64,000 bases of DNA from an uncultured Flammeovirgaceae bacterium (GTDB lineage: Bacteria; Bacteroidota; Bacteroidia; Cytophagales; Cyclobacteriaceae): positions 1 through 64,000 of the forward strand of contig CAKZYA010000004.1 in NCBI GenBank assembly GCA_937883755.1, given 5' to 3'. The notes beneath the pieces are model-generated. The model searched no databases. It worked only from the letters and a program-made list of their open reading frames with translations, and was not told the origin of the DNA. The translations under genes and the position numbers were made by a program. This document shows, one piece after another, positions 36,401-44,811 of the stretch. Positions within the stretch are counted from its first letter, which is position 1. Each line of letters opens with the position of its first letter.

Positions 36401-37234
36401 TTAGGCTAAGTTACTGGTTTGATGCAGGTGGGCATCTATTTGAGGGTACGGAATACTAATATCATTGGCATCAAATGCTTTTTTTACTGCTTCTGTTTTC
36501 TCGAAAAACAAAGCCCAATAGTTAGCCTGCTCACATTGGGCTCTCACTTTGAAGTTTACTGAGCTATCAGCTAATTCTGCTAAGTTGATGAATGGATTAT
36601 CTCGATTGAGTACGCGCTCATCGGTGAATATGGTATCCTGGATAATATGACGAGCCTTATTAATATCATCATCGTAACCAACCCCAAATACCCATTCTAC
36701 CGTACGGGTCGGCTCGGTAGAGTAATTGATAATTTTATCGTTGTAGAGTGGGCCGTTAGGAATAATAATCGTTTTATTATCATATGATTTTAGTATCGTA
36801 TGGAAAACCTGAATCTCAGACACTGAAGCCGTAGCTCCCTGAGCTTCAATTACGTCACCTACTTTGAATGGCTTTAGAATGAGTATGAGCACTCCGCCAG
36901 CAAAATTGGATAAACTACCCTGAAGAGCCAAGCCGATTGCTAAACCAGCCGCACCTAACACCGCAACAAAAGAGGTAGTCTCAATACCCACCATACTGGC
37001 AATGCTGATGATAAGCATCACAATCAATAAGGCTTTAATAATTCCTGAAAGGAATGGAATTAATGAAGGGTCTGCTTCTCGTTTGGTAAGAGTTTTACGA
37101 ACTGTTTTAACAATCCAATTGATTACCGAAAGACCAATTATTAGTGTTAGAATCGCCAAAAGGAGTTTCGGAACAAAAAGTACTGCATATTCGCTTAAAG
37201 TTTTTAAAGCAGCCTCAATATTTAGGTTTTCCAT
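36401..37234 (-). CDS. mscS: Small-conductance mechanosensitive channel (MscS family)
   Basis: The protein has three N-terminal membrane helices. The pore-lining TM3 is VLGAAGLAIGLALQGSLSNFAGGVLILILKPF, with the glycine/alanine packing of MscS, followed by the beta domain FKVGDVIEAQGATASVSEI and PNGPLYNDKIINYS. It opens under membrane tension to release solutes during osmotic downshock. I start at the ATG at 37234 (MENLNIEAALK), because the 13 codons before it begin with a TTG and have no homologous pattern. The trehalose genes at the left of the window address the opposite stress but are not linked to it. Confidence 0.9.
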   Translation of the reverse strand: MENLNIEAALKTLSEYAVLFVPKLLLAILTLIIGLSVINWIVKTVRKTLTKREADPSLIPFLSGIIKALLIVMLIISIASMVGIETTSFVAVLGAAGLAIGLALQGSLSNFAGGVLILILKPFKVGDVIEAQGATASVSEIQVFHTILKSYDNKTIIIPNGPLYNDKIINYSTEPTRTVEWVFGVGYDDDINKARHIIQDTIFTDERVLNRDNPFINLAELADSSVNFKVRAQCEQANYWALFFEKTEAVKKAFDANDISIPYPQIDAHLHQTSNLA

Positions 37235-37437
37235 AAGAAAATTTGTTAAAAGGTAATTGGTCTGTGGGCGCAAATATGACTAATTGCTGATAATAAGCAA
37301 AGAAAAACTGATTGTCTCGGCTAGTAGGTTTTTAATCTGGTTTTTATGGTAAAAGCTAAATACTAGTGAATATATGATAAGCAAGATTTTTTTGAATTCA
37401 ATACCACATTAAAGGTTTCTAGTTCGCAATTAACTGC

Positions 37438-37445
37438 TACCTTTG
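37438..37445 (+). promoter_or_regulatory. -7 promoter element of the DUF192 gene
   Basis: TACCTTTG fits TAnnTTTG. It includes the TTG at 37443 that a start-codon search could choose, so translation must begin further down at the ATG at 37464. A TTTC at 37416-37419 is an imperfect -33 element. Confidence 0.5.
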
Positions 37446-37463
37446 CCAAGTACACTTAACCTT

Positions 37464-38033
37464 ATGAATAAATCTACCACCAACCCTGAGGATAAAATAA
37501 CCAGTGTCTCATCCGCTCGCAAGATATTATTGTTAGCCTTATTGATCGGAATTATTTTGGCCGCAATCTACTTTTTCGTTCTGGACGATAAAGAGGAGAC
37601 CACAATGGAAACACCCCCGGTTGCGACAACCCCTGAACCTCAGTTCACTGAGGAAGGAACCCTTTGGTTCCTAAATGAAGATCAGCAAGATACTTTGCAG
37701 CAAATCGCCATTGAGGTAGCTGACGATAACGAACAACGTGCCCAAGGTATGATGTACCGAAGTTCTATGAACGAAGAAGAGGGAATGCTCTTTATTCATG
37801 AGCAACCCCGCATTCAATCGTACTGGATGAAGAATGTTAAAGTGCCGTTGGACATTATCTACGTGAGTGAAAATAAAGAGATTGTCACAATTTACCAGGG
37901 AGTTATGCCTTACTCTGAAAAATCGATTCCATCATCTTCGGAGGCTCTATACGTAGTGGAGGTAAATGCTGGCTTCACCGGACGGCATCAGATTGAAGAG
38001 GGCGACTATATCGATTTTGAAATTCTTGACTAA
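37464..38033 (+). CDS. DUF192 family protein, membrane-anchored
   Basis: From the ATG at 37464 the protein has 189 aa. One hydrophobic helix (about residues 19-41) anchors it, and a DUF192 domain occupies about residues 60-185: RAQGMMYRSSMNEEEGMLFIH, SYWMKNVKVPLDIIYV and VVEVNAGFTGRHQIEEGDYIDF are its conserved segments. The domain is common and has no established activity. A TTG 21 nt upstream lies inside a promoter match and is unlikely to be the start. The rhamnosidase gene follows after 21 nt. Confidence 0.88.
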   Translation: MNKSTTNPEDKITSVSSARKILLLALLIGIILAAIYFFVLDDKEETTMETPPVATTPEPQFTEEGTLWFLNEDQQDTLQQIAIEVADDNEQRAQGMMYRSSMNEEEGMLFIHEQPRIQSYWMKNVKVPLDIIYVSENKEIVTIYQGVMPYSEKSIPSSSEALYVVEVNAGFTGRHQIEEGDYIDFEILD

Positions 38034-38034
38034 G

Positions 38035-38049
38035 CTGGTATTTTACCAG
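38035..38049 (+). other. Small perfect hairpin between DUF192 and rhamnosidase genes
   Basis: CTGGTA and TACCAG form a 6-bp inverted repeat around TTT, within the 21-nt gap between the DUF192 stop and the GH78 ATG. No T-run follows, so it is unlikely to stop transcription fully. It could modulate translation of the downstream gene. Confidence 0.35.
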
Positions 38050-38054
38050 TAAAA

Positions 38055-40883
38055 ATGCCCATCCAGCCTGCTCTAGCTCTTTTCGTGAGCGTATTTCTGC
38101 TTATTAGTTCAGCATTTAGTCAAACCACTCAAAGCACAGATTCTCCTTCTCGCCTCCAAACCGAATATCGTACCAACCCTTTGGGAATTGATGCTTCTGC
38201 TCCTCGATTTTCCTGGGTAGTACCTGATATACAGCGGAATACACTACAAACTGCGTATCAGATAGTAGTAGGTAGTATCGAAGAAAATATTGCTTCTGGT
38301 GAAGCTGATATTTGGGATAGTGGGAAAGTTACCTCTACACAAAGCATAAATATTGCTTATGCCGGATCATTACTGAAACCCCACACACGCTACTATTGGG
38401 CGGTGCGTATTTGGGATAATCATGGTAACCAGACTGAATATGCCGAACCGGCCTGGTTTGAAATCGCTAAACTTACCGAGACGGATTGGCAAGCCCTTTG
38501 GATTGGCGATGGGCGACCTGCTCCCGGACGGGAAGAAGATATGTATGATACTATTCCTGCTCCTCTTTTTCGCAAAGATTTTCAGGTTGATCAGCCAGTA
38601 GAGAAAGCCCGCCTCTACATTAGTGGGTTAGGTTATTATGAAGCAGAACTAAACGGTGAAAAAGTTGGCGATCAGGTACTCGACCCGGGTTGGACTAACT
38701 ACGGAAAACGAGTATTATACAGTACTTATGATGTCACCAGTCAAATAAAGCTAGGCCAAAATGCGGTTGGAGTAGCGCTAGGGAATGGCTGGTATAATCC
38801 ATTACCGCTCGGGCTGTTCCGACAGTTTAACCTACGAAAATTTCTCACCATTGGGCAGCCAAAATTCATTGCCGAATTGCACGTATGGCATCCAGACGGT
38901 AGCAAAACAGTTATCCGTAGTGATGAGAGCTGGAGCTGGGTTGAAGGGCCACTGTTAGAAAATAACATCTATTTGGGTGAAACCTACGATGCCCGTCGGG
39001 AACAACCGGGTTGGAGTACTGCTGAGTTTGATGCTGAAAGTTGGCAATCGGTCTCTCCGGTTGAGCCACCCGGTGGCAAGCTAATTGCCCAAATGGCTTC
39101 GCCTATCCGAATTACCCAAACCATAAAACCAGTATCAGTTACGCAACCAGACTCTGGGGTATATGTGTTTGACTTAGGTCAGAATTTTGCCGGATGGATA
39201 CGCCTAGCTTTGAACGGTGAGGCAGGTACCACAGTAAAAATGCACTACGGTGAAATCTTGTTCGAGAACGGACGAGTCAACGGATTGACGACCGTAGCTG
39301 GGCACATTAAGGAAATCTGGAATTTGAGTGGTGGTCCAGGTGCTCCACCTACGGCTTATCAGGAAGATTACTACACATCAAAAGGTGGGGGGAGAGAGGT
39401 CTTTCAGCAGAAGTTTGGTTTTCAGGCATTTCGCTACGTAGAGATTACGGGGTATTCCGGGGAGTTAACCAGGGAATCATTGGTGGGTTTGCGATTGAAT
39501 TCTGATTTGCCTGATCACGGTTCGTTCACTTGTTCTAACGAGCTATTTAACCAGATTCAGGAAGTAACCGAGTGGACGATGCTCAGTAATGTGTTTAGTA
39601 TTCAATCGGATTGTCCGGGTCGAGAAAAGTTTGGTTACGGGGGTGATATTATAACCGCAGCTGAAGCCTACATCCATAATTATGATATGGCGAACTTCTA
39701 TCGTAAAACTGCCCGTGATTTTCAAGACGATGTACGTCCGAATGGTGGCTTACCGGAGACCGCTCCCTACAACGGTATTGATACTGAAGGCTTCGGAGAA
39801 GGAAGCGGACCAATCGGCTGGCAGTTAGCGCACCCGTTTGTCGTGCAACAACTGTATTGTTACTACGGTGATCGCCAGATAGTAGAAGAGCAATATCCAG
39901 TAGCGAAGCGAGCTTTAGAATTCCTTCGTACTCAAGCCCCTGATCATTATATTGAAGATGGCATTGGCGATCACGTTAGCTTGAGTTACAAAGCTGTACC
40001 GTTTACCAGTACGGCTTTTTATTATCACTTTACTGAATTAGTAGCTGAATTTGCCGAAATTCTTGGCAAACAAGAAGAAGCTCAAATGTATCGCCAACTG
40101 GCGAATGATATTGAAGCAGCGTTTAAGCAACGTTTTGTTAACCCTGCCACCGCCCAACTTGATTCAGCAGTGACTCAGGCTAATCAAGTGTTTGGCCTAT
40201 ATTATGGGTTAGGGCTGGATGCTCCCGAACAAACAGAACAGGCACTTCAAGTGCTACTGGATAATATTTTAGAAACCGAAGAAGGCCATCTCACCACCGG
40301 AATTTTCTCCACCAAAATGCTGTGGGATGTACTAGATCAGCATGAGCAAAATGAAATTGCTTATACTATGAATAATCAGCGTGATTTTCCTAGTTATGGC
40401 TACATGCTAGCCCAGGGAGCAACTACACTTTGGGAAACTTGGAAAGAGCCAGATCAAAACTCTTGGAACCATCCCATGTTCGGATCGGTGTCTGAATGGT
40501 TTCACCAATCTATTCTCGGCATTCAGCCGGGTGAAAATGCAGTTGGAATGGATCACATTCTAATCAAACCTTCGCCAGTAGGTGATTTGACTTACGCTCG
40601 GGGAAATTACCAGTCGGTGAGAGGGGAGATTGCAGTAGATTGGGAAAAGACAGGTGAAGGCTTACACCTGGAAGTAACCGTTCCGGGTAATACAACAGCT
40701 ACTTTTGCTCTACCTGTGGCGGAGGTAGCTAATCCAAAAGTCACTGAGAATGAAACGGTGGTTTTTATTGACGGTGAATTGAAAAATGATGAAGATTTTT
40801 CCCTCGTTAGTTTCAATGATCAGCGAGTCTACTTACAAGCCGGTTCAGGAACTTACACTTTTGCCATAGAAGCAGGTAACTAG
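38055..40883 (+). CDS. Alpha-L-rhamnosidase, glycoside hydrolase family 78
   Basis: The 942-aa enzyme has a signal peptide (about residues 1-22, ending AFSQ), an N-terminal beta-sandwich (LQTEYRTNPLGIDASAPRFSW), the Bac_rhamnosid_N-like domain (ARLYISGLGYYEAELNGEKVGDQVLDPGWT) and the (alpha/alpha)6 catalytic barrel. The catalytic signature is QSDCPGREKFGYGGD (about residue 520), where the family has DCPQRxE/GW(L/T)GD, and the barrel ends with YMLAQGATTLWETW. It removes terminal L-rhamnose from plant or algal polysaccharides or glycosides, with inversion. It follows a DUF192 gene and is not beside a SusCD pair, so its glycan target is open. Confidence 0.93.
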   Translation: MPIQPALALFVSVFLLISSAFSQTTQSTDSPSRLQTEYRTNPLGIDASAPRFSWVVPDIQRNTLQTAYQIVVGSIEENIASGEADIWDSGKVTSTQSINIAYAGSLLKPHTRYYWAVRIWDNHGNQTEYAEPAWFEIAKLTETDWQALWIGDGRPAPGREEDMYDTIPAPLFRKDFQVDQPVEKARLYISGLGYYEAELNGEKVGDQVLDPGWTNYGKRVLYSTYDVTSQIKLGQNAVGVALGNGWYNPLPLGLFRQFNLRKFLTIGQPKFIAELHVWHPDGSKTVIRSDESWSWVEGPLLENNIYLGETYDARREQPGWSTAEFDAESWQSVSPVEPPGGKLIAQMASPIRITQTIKPVSVTQPDSGVYVFDLGQNFAGWIRLALNGEAGTTVKMHYGEILFENGRVNGLTTVAGHIKEIWNLSGGPGAPPTAYQEDYYTSKGGGREVFQQKFGFQAFRYVEITGYSGELTRESLVGLRLNSDLPDHGSFTCSNELFNQIQEVTEWTMLSNVFSIQSDCPGREKFGYGGDIITAAEAYIHNYDMANFYRKTARDFQDDVRPNGGLPETAPYNGIDTEGFGEGSGPIGWQLAHPFVVQQLYCYYGDRQIVEEQYPVAKRALEFLRTQAPDHYIEDGIGDHVSLSYKAVPFTSTAFYYHFTELVAEFAEILGKQEEAQMYRQLANDIEAAFKQRFVNPATAQLDSAVTQANQVFGLYYGLGLDAPEQTEQALQVLLDNILETEEGHLTTGIFSTKMLWDVLDQHEQNEIAYTMNNQRDFPSYGYMLAQGATTLWETWKEPDQNSWNHPMFGSVSEWFHQSILGIQPGENAVGMDHILIKPSPVGDLTYARGNYQSVRGEIAVDWEKTGEGLHLEVTVPGNTTATFALPVAEVANPKVTENETVVFIDGELKNDEDFSLVSFNDQRVYLQAGSGTYTFAIEAGN

Positions 40884-40895
40884 CAGTTGGAGTAA

Positions 40896-41480
40896 TTATC
40901 GTTTAGCCAACCATCCTCGAGTATGTCTCTGTATGTCAACAAAAAAATCTGAGAACTCCTGTTGATAGTCTTGGTAGTATGCCTCTAAATCTTGTGTAGC
41001 CAATCCCATTTGATTAGGATAATGTGAACGCTTTTCCATGCCTCCTAATGTCCTGTTAATGCCTTCTAAATCAGCGTAGTGAACGAGCCAATTATGCTGA
41101 CTCATATAATGCAAAACCCGTTGAGCTTTGGGCGGTAAAATGGATTGCTGTTCATGCAAGGTACGATAGACCTGTTGGGTAAAATCTTCCAGCGGTATTT
41201 TGCTGTAGTCTTTCCAGTTTTTGGCAAGAAAGTGATCGTAAAAAATATCTACAATCACCCCGGCGTAGTGGCGGTGTTGCTCTACTAACCGATGTTTACT
41301 CTGAAGAAACGTTGGATGAAAATCAGTGAAGTAATCTACTTCCCGATGGAGTAAAATCCCTTCAACAATTGATGAATCAAACTTCTCGTATTGTTTGCCC
41401 TTTACAAAATCACCTAGGAAACTACCAACAATGAGCGAGGGTGTTGCGTGAGATAGATAGAAGTGAGCCAGCAAATTCAT
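40896..41480 (-). CDS. ACP phosphodiesterase-like protein (AcpH/DUF479 family)
   Basis: The 194-aa protein starts MNLLAHFYLSHATPSLIVGSFLGDFVKGKQ and has SSIVEGILLHREVDYFTDFHP, the helical metal-binding pattern of the AcpH family. E. coli AcpH removes the 4'-phosphopantetheine group from acyl carrier protein. Here it is a stand-alone gene facing the rhamnosidase with a 12-nt gap; the two are unrelated. Activity is inferred from the family. Confidence 0.87.
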   Translation of the reverse strand: MNLLAHFYLSHATPSLIVGSFLGDFVKGKQYEKFDSSIVEGILLHREVDYFTDFHPTFLQSKHRLVEQHRHYAGVIVDIFYDHFLAKNWKDYSKIPLEDFTQQVYRTLHEQQSILPPKAQRVLHYMSQHNWLVHYADLEGINRTLGGMEKRSHYPNQMGLATQDLEAYYQDYQQEFSDFFVDIQRHTRGWLAKR

Positions 41481-41545
41481 CTTTCTAAAAACGTATTTAG
41501 GTAGGCTTAGTTCTCCTTACTAATCAACTTTACCAATAAGTAACT

Positions 41546-42544
41546 ATGAAAATAGCCTTTTTTAGTACCAAGTCTTACGACCGCGCCTACATGAACCAGG
41601 TAAATGAAGAGTTTGGTCATGATATATCGTACTTTGATACTGGGCTGCATCTCTCTACTGCAGTATTAGCCCAAGATCACCCAGCGGTTTGCATTTTCGT
41701 CAACGATCAAGCGGATACCGAAACGCTGGAAGTTCTGAAAGATCAGGGAGTAGAACTACTAGCTCTACGGAGTGCTGGGTTTAATCACGTAGATATTTAC
41801 AAGGCTTATGAATTAGGAATAAAAATAGTACGAGTTCCAGCATATTCGCCTTACGCTGTAGCCGAACATGCCCTAGCGATGATACTCACTCTAAACCGTA
41901 AAACTCATTTAGCCTACACTCGGGTACGAGATGGAAACTTTTCTCTGGAACGCCTTACAGGGTTTGATTTGCGGAGTAAGACAGTAGGAGTGATTGGAAC
42001 GGGTATAATCGGGCGAGTGTTTGCCCAAATTATGCTAGGAGTTGGGTGTCGGGTAGTTGCTTACGATCCTTATCCAAATGAAGAACTATGGCAGCAGGTA
42101 GATTATGTCAGCTTGTCTGATCTATTTAGTCAGTCCGATATTATCTCGTTACACTGCCCGCTAACTAAAGACACTCATTACATTATTAACGAAGAGGCAA
42201 TCAGCCAGATGAAAGATGATGTAATGTTGATCAATACCAGTCGGGGTGGTTTGGTAGATACGAAAGCGGTGATTCAGGGGCTCAAACACCAGAAGATAGG
42301 CTACTTTGGATTGGATGTTTACGAGCAGGAAGAAAACATCTTTTTTGAAGACCTCTCGGGAGCTATCATTCAAGATGATATGATTACTCGCCTCATGACT
42401 TTCCCCAATGTGCTGATTACTTCTCACCAGGCCTTTTTCACCCAAGAAGCCATGACCAGTATTGCTAAAACAACACTACAAAATGTTCGGGATTTTGAAG
42501 AAGGCAAGGAACTGGAGAATGAAGTGGTTTATTCTGAAAAATAG
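41546..42544 (+). CDS. ldhA: D-2-hydroxyacid dehydrogenase (LdhA-like)
   Basis: The 332-aa enzyme belongs to the D-isomer NAD-dependent 2-hydroxyacid dehydrogenases. The NAD-binding site is TVGVIGTGIIGRVFAQI with the acidic residue in YDPYP; the catalytic set is Arg in RSAGFNHVDI, Glu in YGLDVYEQEE, and His in ITSHQAFFT. Similarity in length and motifs to fermentative D-lactate dehydrogenase is strong. It interconverts pyruvate and D-lactate in the cytoplasm. It is monocistronic and ends at a hairpin shared with the convergent oxidoreductase. Confidence 0.9.
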   Translation: MKIAFFSTKSYDRAYMNQVNEEFGHDISYFDTGLHLSTAVLAQDHPAVCIFVNDQADTETLEVLKDQGVELLALRSAGFNHVDIYKAYELGIKIVRVPAYSPYAVAEHALAMILTLNRKTHLAYTRVRDGNFSLERLTGFDLRSKTVGVIGTGIIGRVFAQIMLGVGCRVVAYDPYPNEELWQQVDYVSLSDLFSQSDIISLHCPLTKDTHYIINEEAISQMKDDVMLINTSRGGLVDTKAVIQGLKHQKIGYFGLDVYEQEENIFFEDLSGAIIQDDMITRLMTFPNVLITSHQAFFTQEAMTSIAKTTLQNVRDFEEGKELENEVVYSEK

Positions 42545-42557
42545 TGTAAGGAACAAA

Positions 42558-42595
42558 AAAGGAGGCGAAGTAAATGCATACTACTCGCCTCCTTT
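42558..42595. terminator. Bidirectional intrinsic terminator
   Basis: The stem is AAAGGAGGCGA paired with TCGCCTCCTTT (11 bp), extended by AGTA/TACT, with a short loop. On the minus strand a run of six T follows (good terminator for the Gfo/Idh/MocA gene at 42628-44091); on the plus strand TTTAT follows (weaker, for ldhA). It sits exactly between the convergent genes. Confidence 0.8.
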
Positions 42596-42627
42596 ATAGA
42601 CAAAATTATTCAGAAGCAAAATATGGG

Positions 42628-44091
42628 TTAAACTTCCCAGCCCTCGCGATAGTCTCGGCCTACAAACTGATTGGCATCTTTTAGATTGGTGATTTTCATA
42701 TTCTCTCCATCCCAAAGCAGTTTTTTACGACCATAGTACTCGGCTTTTCGACCTTCTCCCTTACGAAGCATGTAGCTGCGGATTGCCAAGTTACCCATCA
42801 GCACCGTTTCGGTCATCGGGCCGGCGTAATCAAAAGAAGATGTGAGTGCTTGATGTTCGGGACTGTTGAACCCGGCTTTACAAGCATCTACCCATTTGCG
42901 TTGATGACCGTACTCCGGTTCCTCATTATCTTCTTTCTCGGGGCCAAAATCAGTAGTGCCATCATTGAGGTATAGTTTAGGCATTAGCGGTGAACTGTCG
43001 TTAATATTAGTGGAAATAAGCCCCTTTTCCCCCATAATCAGCACTCCATTGGCACTGTTCGCACCGCCAATATCGTTGTCAGCGGGAATAATTTCAGGAT
43101 GGGAAGGACGAATACCGCCATCACTCCAGGTCATTTCAATCGGAGATTTACTCTTTTCGGTAGCGTCAAAATGCAGGGTGATAAAAGAAGATGGGGGACA
43201 ACCTTTGGGATGATAATCAGGGGTCCACATCTGACTAAATACCGAACTTACACTGCATTCGGCATCCGTAGGGTATTTCAAGCCTAACGTTCGGAAAGGA
43301 ATATCAATCAGGTGACAACCTACATCACCGAGGGCACCTGTACCGTAGTCCCACCAACCCCGCCAGTTGAATGGATGAAGATTCGGAGTGAATGGGCGAT
43401 ACTCGGCAGGTCCTAACCAAAGATCCCAGTGTAAATCATCAGGTTTCTGACTTTTATCGGGTTCGGGCATGGCACCACCTTGGGGCCACACCGGACGGTT
43501 CGTCCACACTTGTACTTTAGAGATATTACCCAGTTTGCCAGAGTCTACCCACTTTTGTACCATGCCTAACAGTGGATTAGAACCACCCTGGTTACCCATT
43601 TGGCTTACAATTTTTTTCTCTCGTGCCATTTCGGTGAGCATTCGGGCTTCACGAATATTATGGGTCATAGGTTTTTGCACGTATACGTGCTTGCCTCGTT
43701 CCATTGCGTAAGCCGCCGCTGGACCGTGTACATGGTCAGGAGTAGATATGGTTACCGCATCAATATCGGTTTCGTTATCTAGCATTTCTCGATAGTCGGC
43801 GTACAGTTTAGCTTTTGGGAATCGCTCAACTGAAGCTTGGGCTGACCCCGAGAAGTCTACATCGCAGAGAGCGGTTACCCGTTCGCGACCTTTCACCGAA
43901 GCGTGATTAATGTCACTAGCGCCTTTGCCCCCGGCACCGATGGCCGCCAGATTGAGTTGATCGCTAGGGGCGGTGTAGCCTATGCCACCCAGCACATTGC
44001 GGGGCACCAGAAAAAAAGAAGAGACTACTGCACTTTGTTTAATAAAAGACCGGCGAGAAGCTTTGATCGGATGACCTTCATCGTGATGCAT
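42628..44091 (-). CDS. Tat-exported Gfo/Idh/MocA family oxidoreductase
   Basis: The 487-aa protein has a twin-arginine signal (SRRSFIKQSAVVSS, about residues 13-26) and then a Rossmann NAD(P)-binding domain (LNLAAIGAGGKGASDI) with the family motif VYVQKPMTHNIREARML (EKP-like), and a C-terminal substrate domain (WWDYGTGALGDVGCHLIDIP). This is the group of exported sugar-oxidising enzymes with a bound cofactor, abundant in Bacteroidota. The exact sugar is unknown. The gene is followed by a terminator and stands alone. Confidence 0.9.
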   Translation of the reverse strand: MHHDEGHPIKASRRSFIKQSAVVSSFFLVPRNVLGGIGYTAPSDQLNLAAIGAGGKGASDINHASVKGRERVTALCDVDFSGSAQASVERFPKAKLYADYREMLDNETDIDAVTISTPDHVHGPAAAYAMERGKHVYVQKPMTHNIREARMLTEMAREKKIVSQMGNQGGSNPLLGMVQKWVDSGKLGNISKVQVWTNRPVWPQGGAMPEPDKSQKPDDLHWDLWLGPAEYRPFTPNLHPFNWRGWWDYGTGALGDVGCHLIDIPFRTLGLKYPTDAECSVSSVFSQMWTPDYHPKGCPPSSFITLHFDATEKSKSPIEMTWSDGGIRPSHPEIIPADNDIGGANSANGVLIMGEKGLISTNINDSSPLMPKLYLNDGTTDFGPEKEDNEEPEYGHQRKWVDACKAGFNSPEHQALTSSFDYAGPMTETVLMGNLAIRSYMLRKGEGRKAEYYGRKKLLWDGENMKITNLKDANQFVGRDYREGWEV

Positions 44092-44390
44092 ATTTGGTAG
44101 GTTTTAGGTTGTTGCAAGAACGTTAACGCGAAACGACTAGGAAAGAGGCTAGTCATCCGCTGTTATAAAAATACAGGCTTTTGTGGAAAAAGCTAAGAAG
44201 CCTGTGATTTCTTTGTATTCATTTGCAAGATGACACCTGGAGAGCCATTTGGTAAGTAGAATAGTGTTTACCCACTTGGAAATAGAATGGGGAGGATTTT
44301 AACAAAATTCTGCAAATATCTAAACATTCAAAAATTGAGCTCGTTATAAAATGTATATACAATAATTGTCAAAACATAAATTTTTTGATT
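44092..44390. other. About 300-bp gap between divergent genes without a gene
   Basis: No coding region or clear repeat is seen between the Tat-exported oxidoreductase (minus) and the SnoaL-like gene (plus). The right part is A+T-rich and likely holds both promoters, but no clean TAnnTTTG match was found. Confidence 0.5.
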
Positions 44391-44753
44391 ATGACTTATC
44401 TAGAAAAAGCACAAGACCTGTACGGCATGATTAACTCCGGCCAATTGATGGATGCTTTTGAAAAATATTATCATCAAGACTGTGTGATGGTAGAGGCTAC
44501 TGGTGATCGTCGGGAAGGAAAAGACACTAATCGCCAATACGAGGAGAAATTTTTGTCAAGCGTAAAAGAGTTTCACGGGGCTGGAGTAGGATCTATTGCG
44601 GCAAATGAAGGAGACAAGACAACTACTGTAGAATCTTGGATGGATGTGACATTTCAAGATGGAAATCGGGTAAAACTTGAGCAGGTAGCCGTACAGAAAT
44701 GGGATGGTGATCACATTGTAAATGAACGCTTCTACTATAATCCTGGAAACTAG
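44391..44753 (+). CDS. SnoaL-like/NTF2-fold protein
   Basis: The 120-aa protein has a cone-shaped NTF2-like fold by pattern: MTYLEKAQDLYGMINSGQLMDAFEKYY at the start, CVMVEATGDRREGKD, FHGAGVGSIAANEGDKTTTVESW and VKLEQVAVQKWDGDHIVNERFYYNP. Members include polyketide cyclases and ketosteroid isomerase-like proteins, but many have no known substrate. I start at the ATG at 44391; a TTG two codons earlier is less likely. It ends at strong hairpins shared with the opposite gene. Confidence 0.82.
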   Translation: MTYLEKAQDLYGMINSGQLMDAFEKYYHQDCVMVEATGDRREGKDTNRQYEEKFLSSVKEFHGAGVGSIAANEGDKTTTVESWMDVTFQDGNRVKLEQVAVQKWDGDHIVNERFYYNPGN

Positions 44754-44783
44754 TTTCTACTAAATTTTAGTAGCTTTTGCATT

Positions 44784-44811
44784 GAGGAACTTTATCGTAC
44801 GATGGTTCCTC
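44784..44811 (+). terminator. Intrinsic terminator after the SnoaL-like gene
   Basis: GAGGAAC (44784-44790) pairs with GTTCCTC (44805-44811), followed by TTTGTTTT. A further small stem CTACTAA/TTAGTAG lies just upstream. The stem overlaps the last codons of the convergent FAD oxidoreductase gene. Confidence 0.65.
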
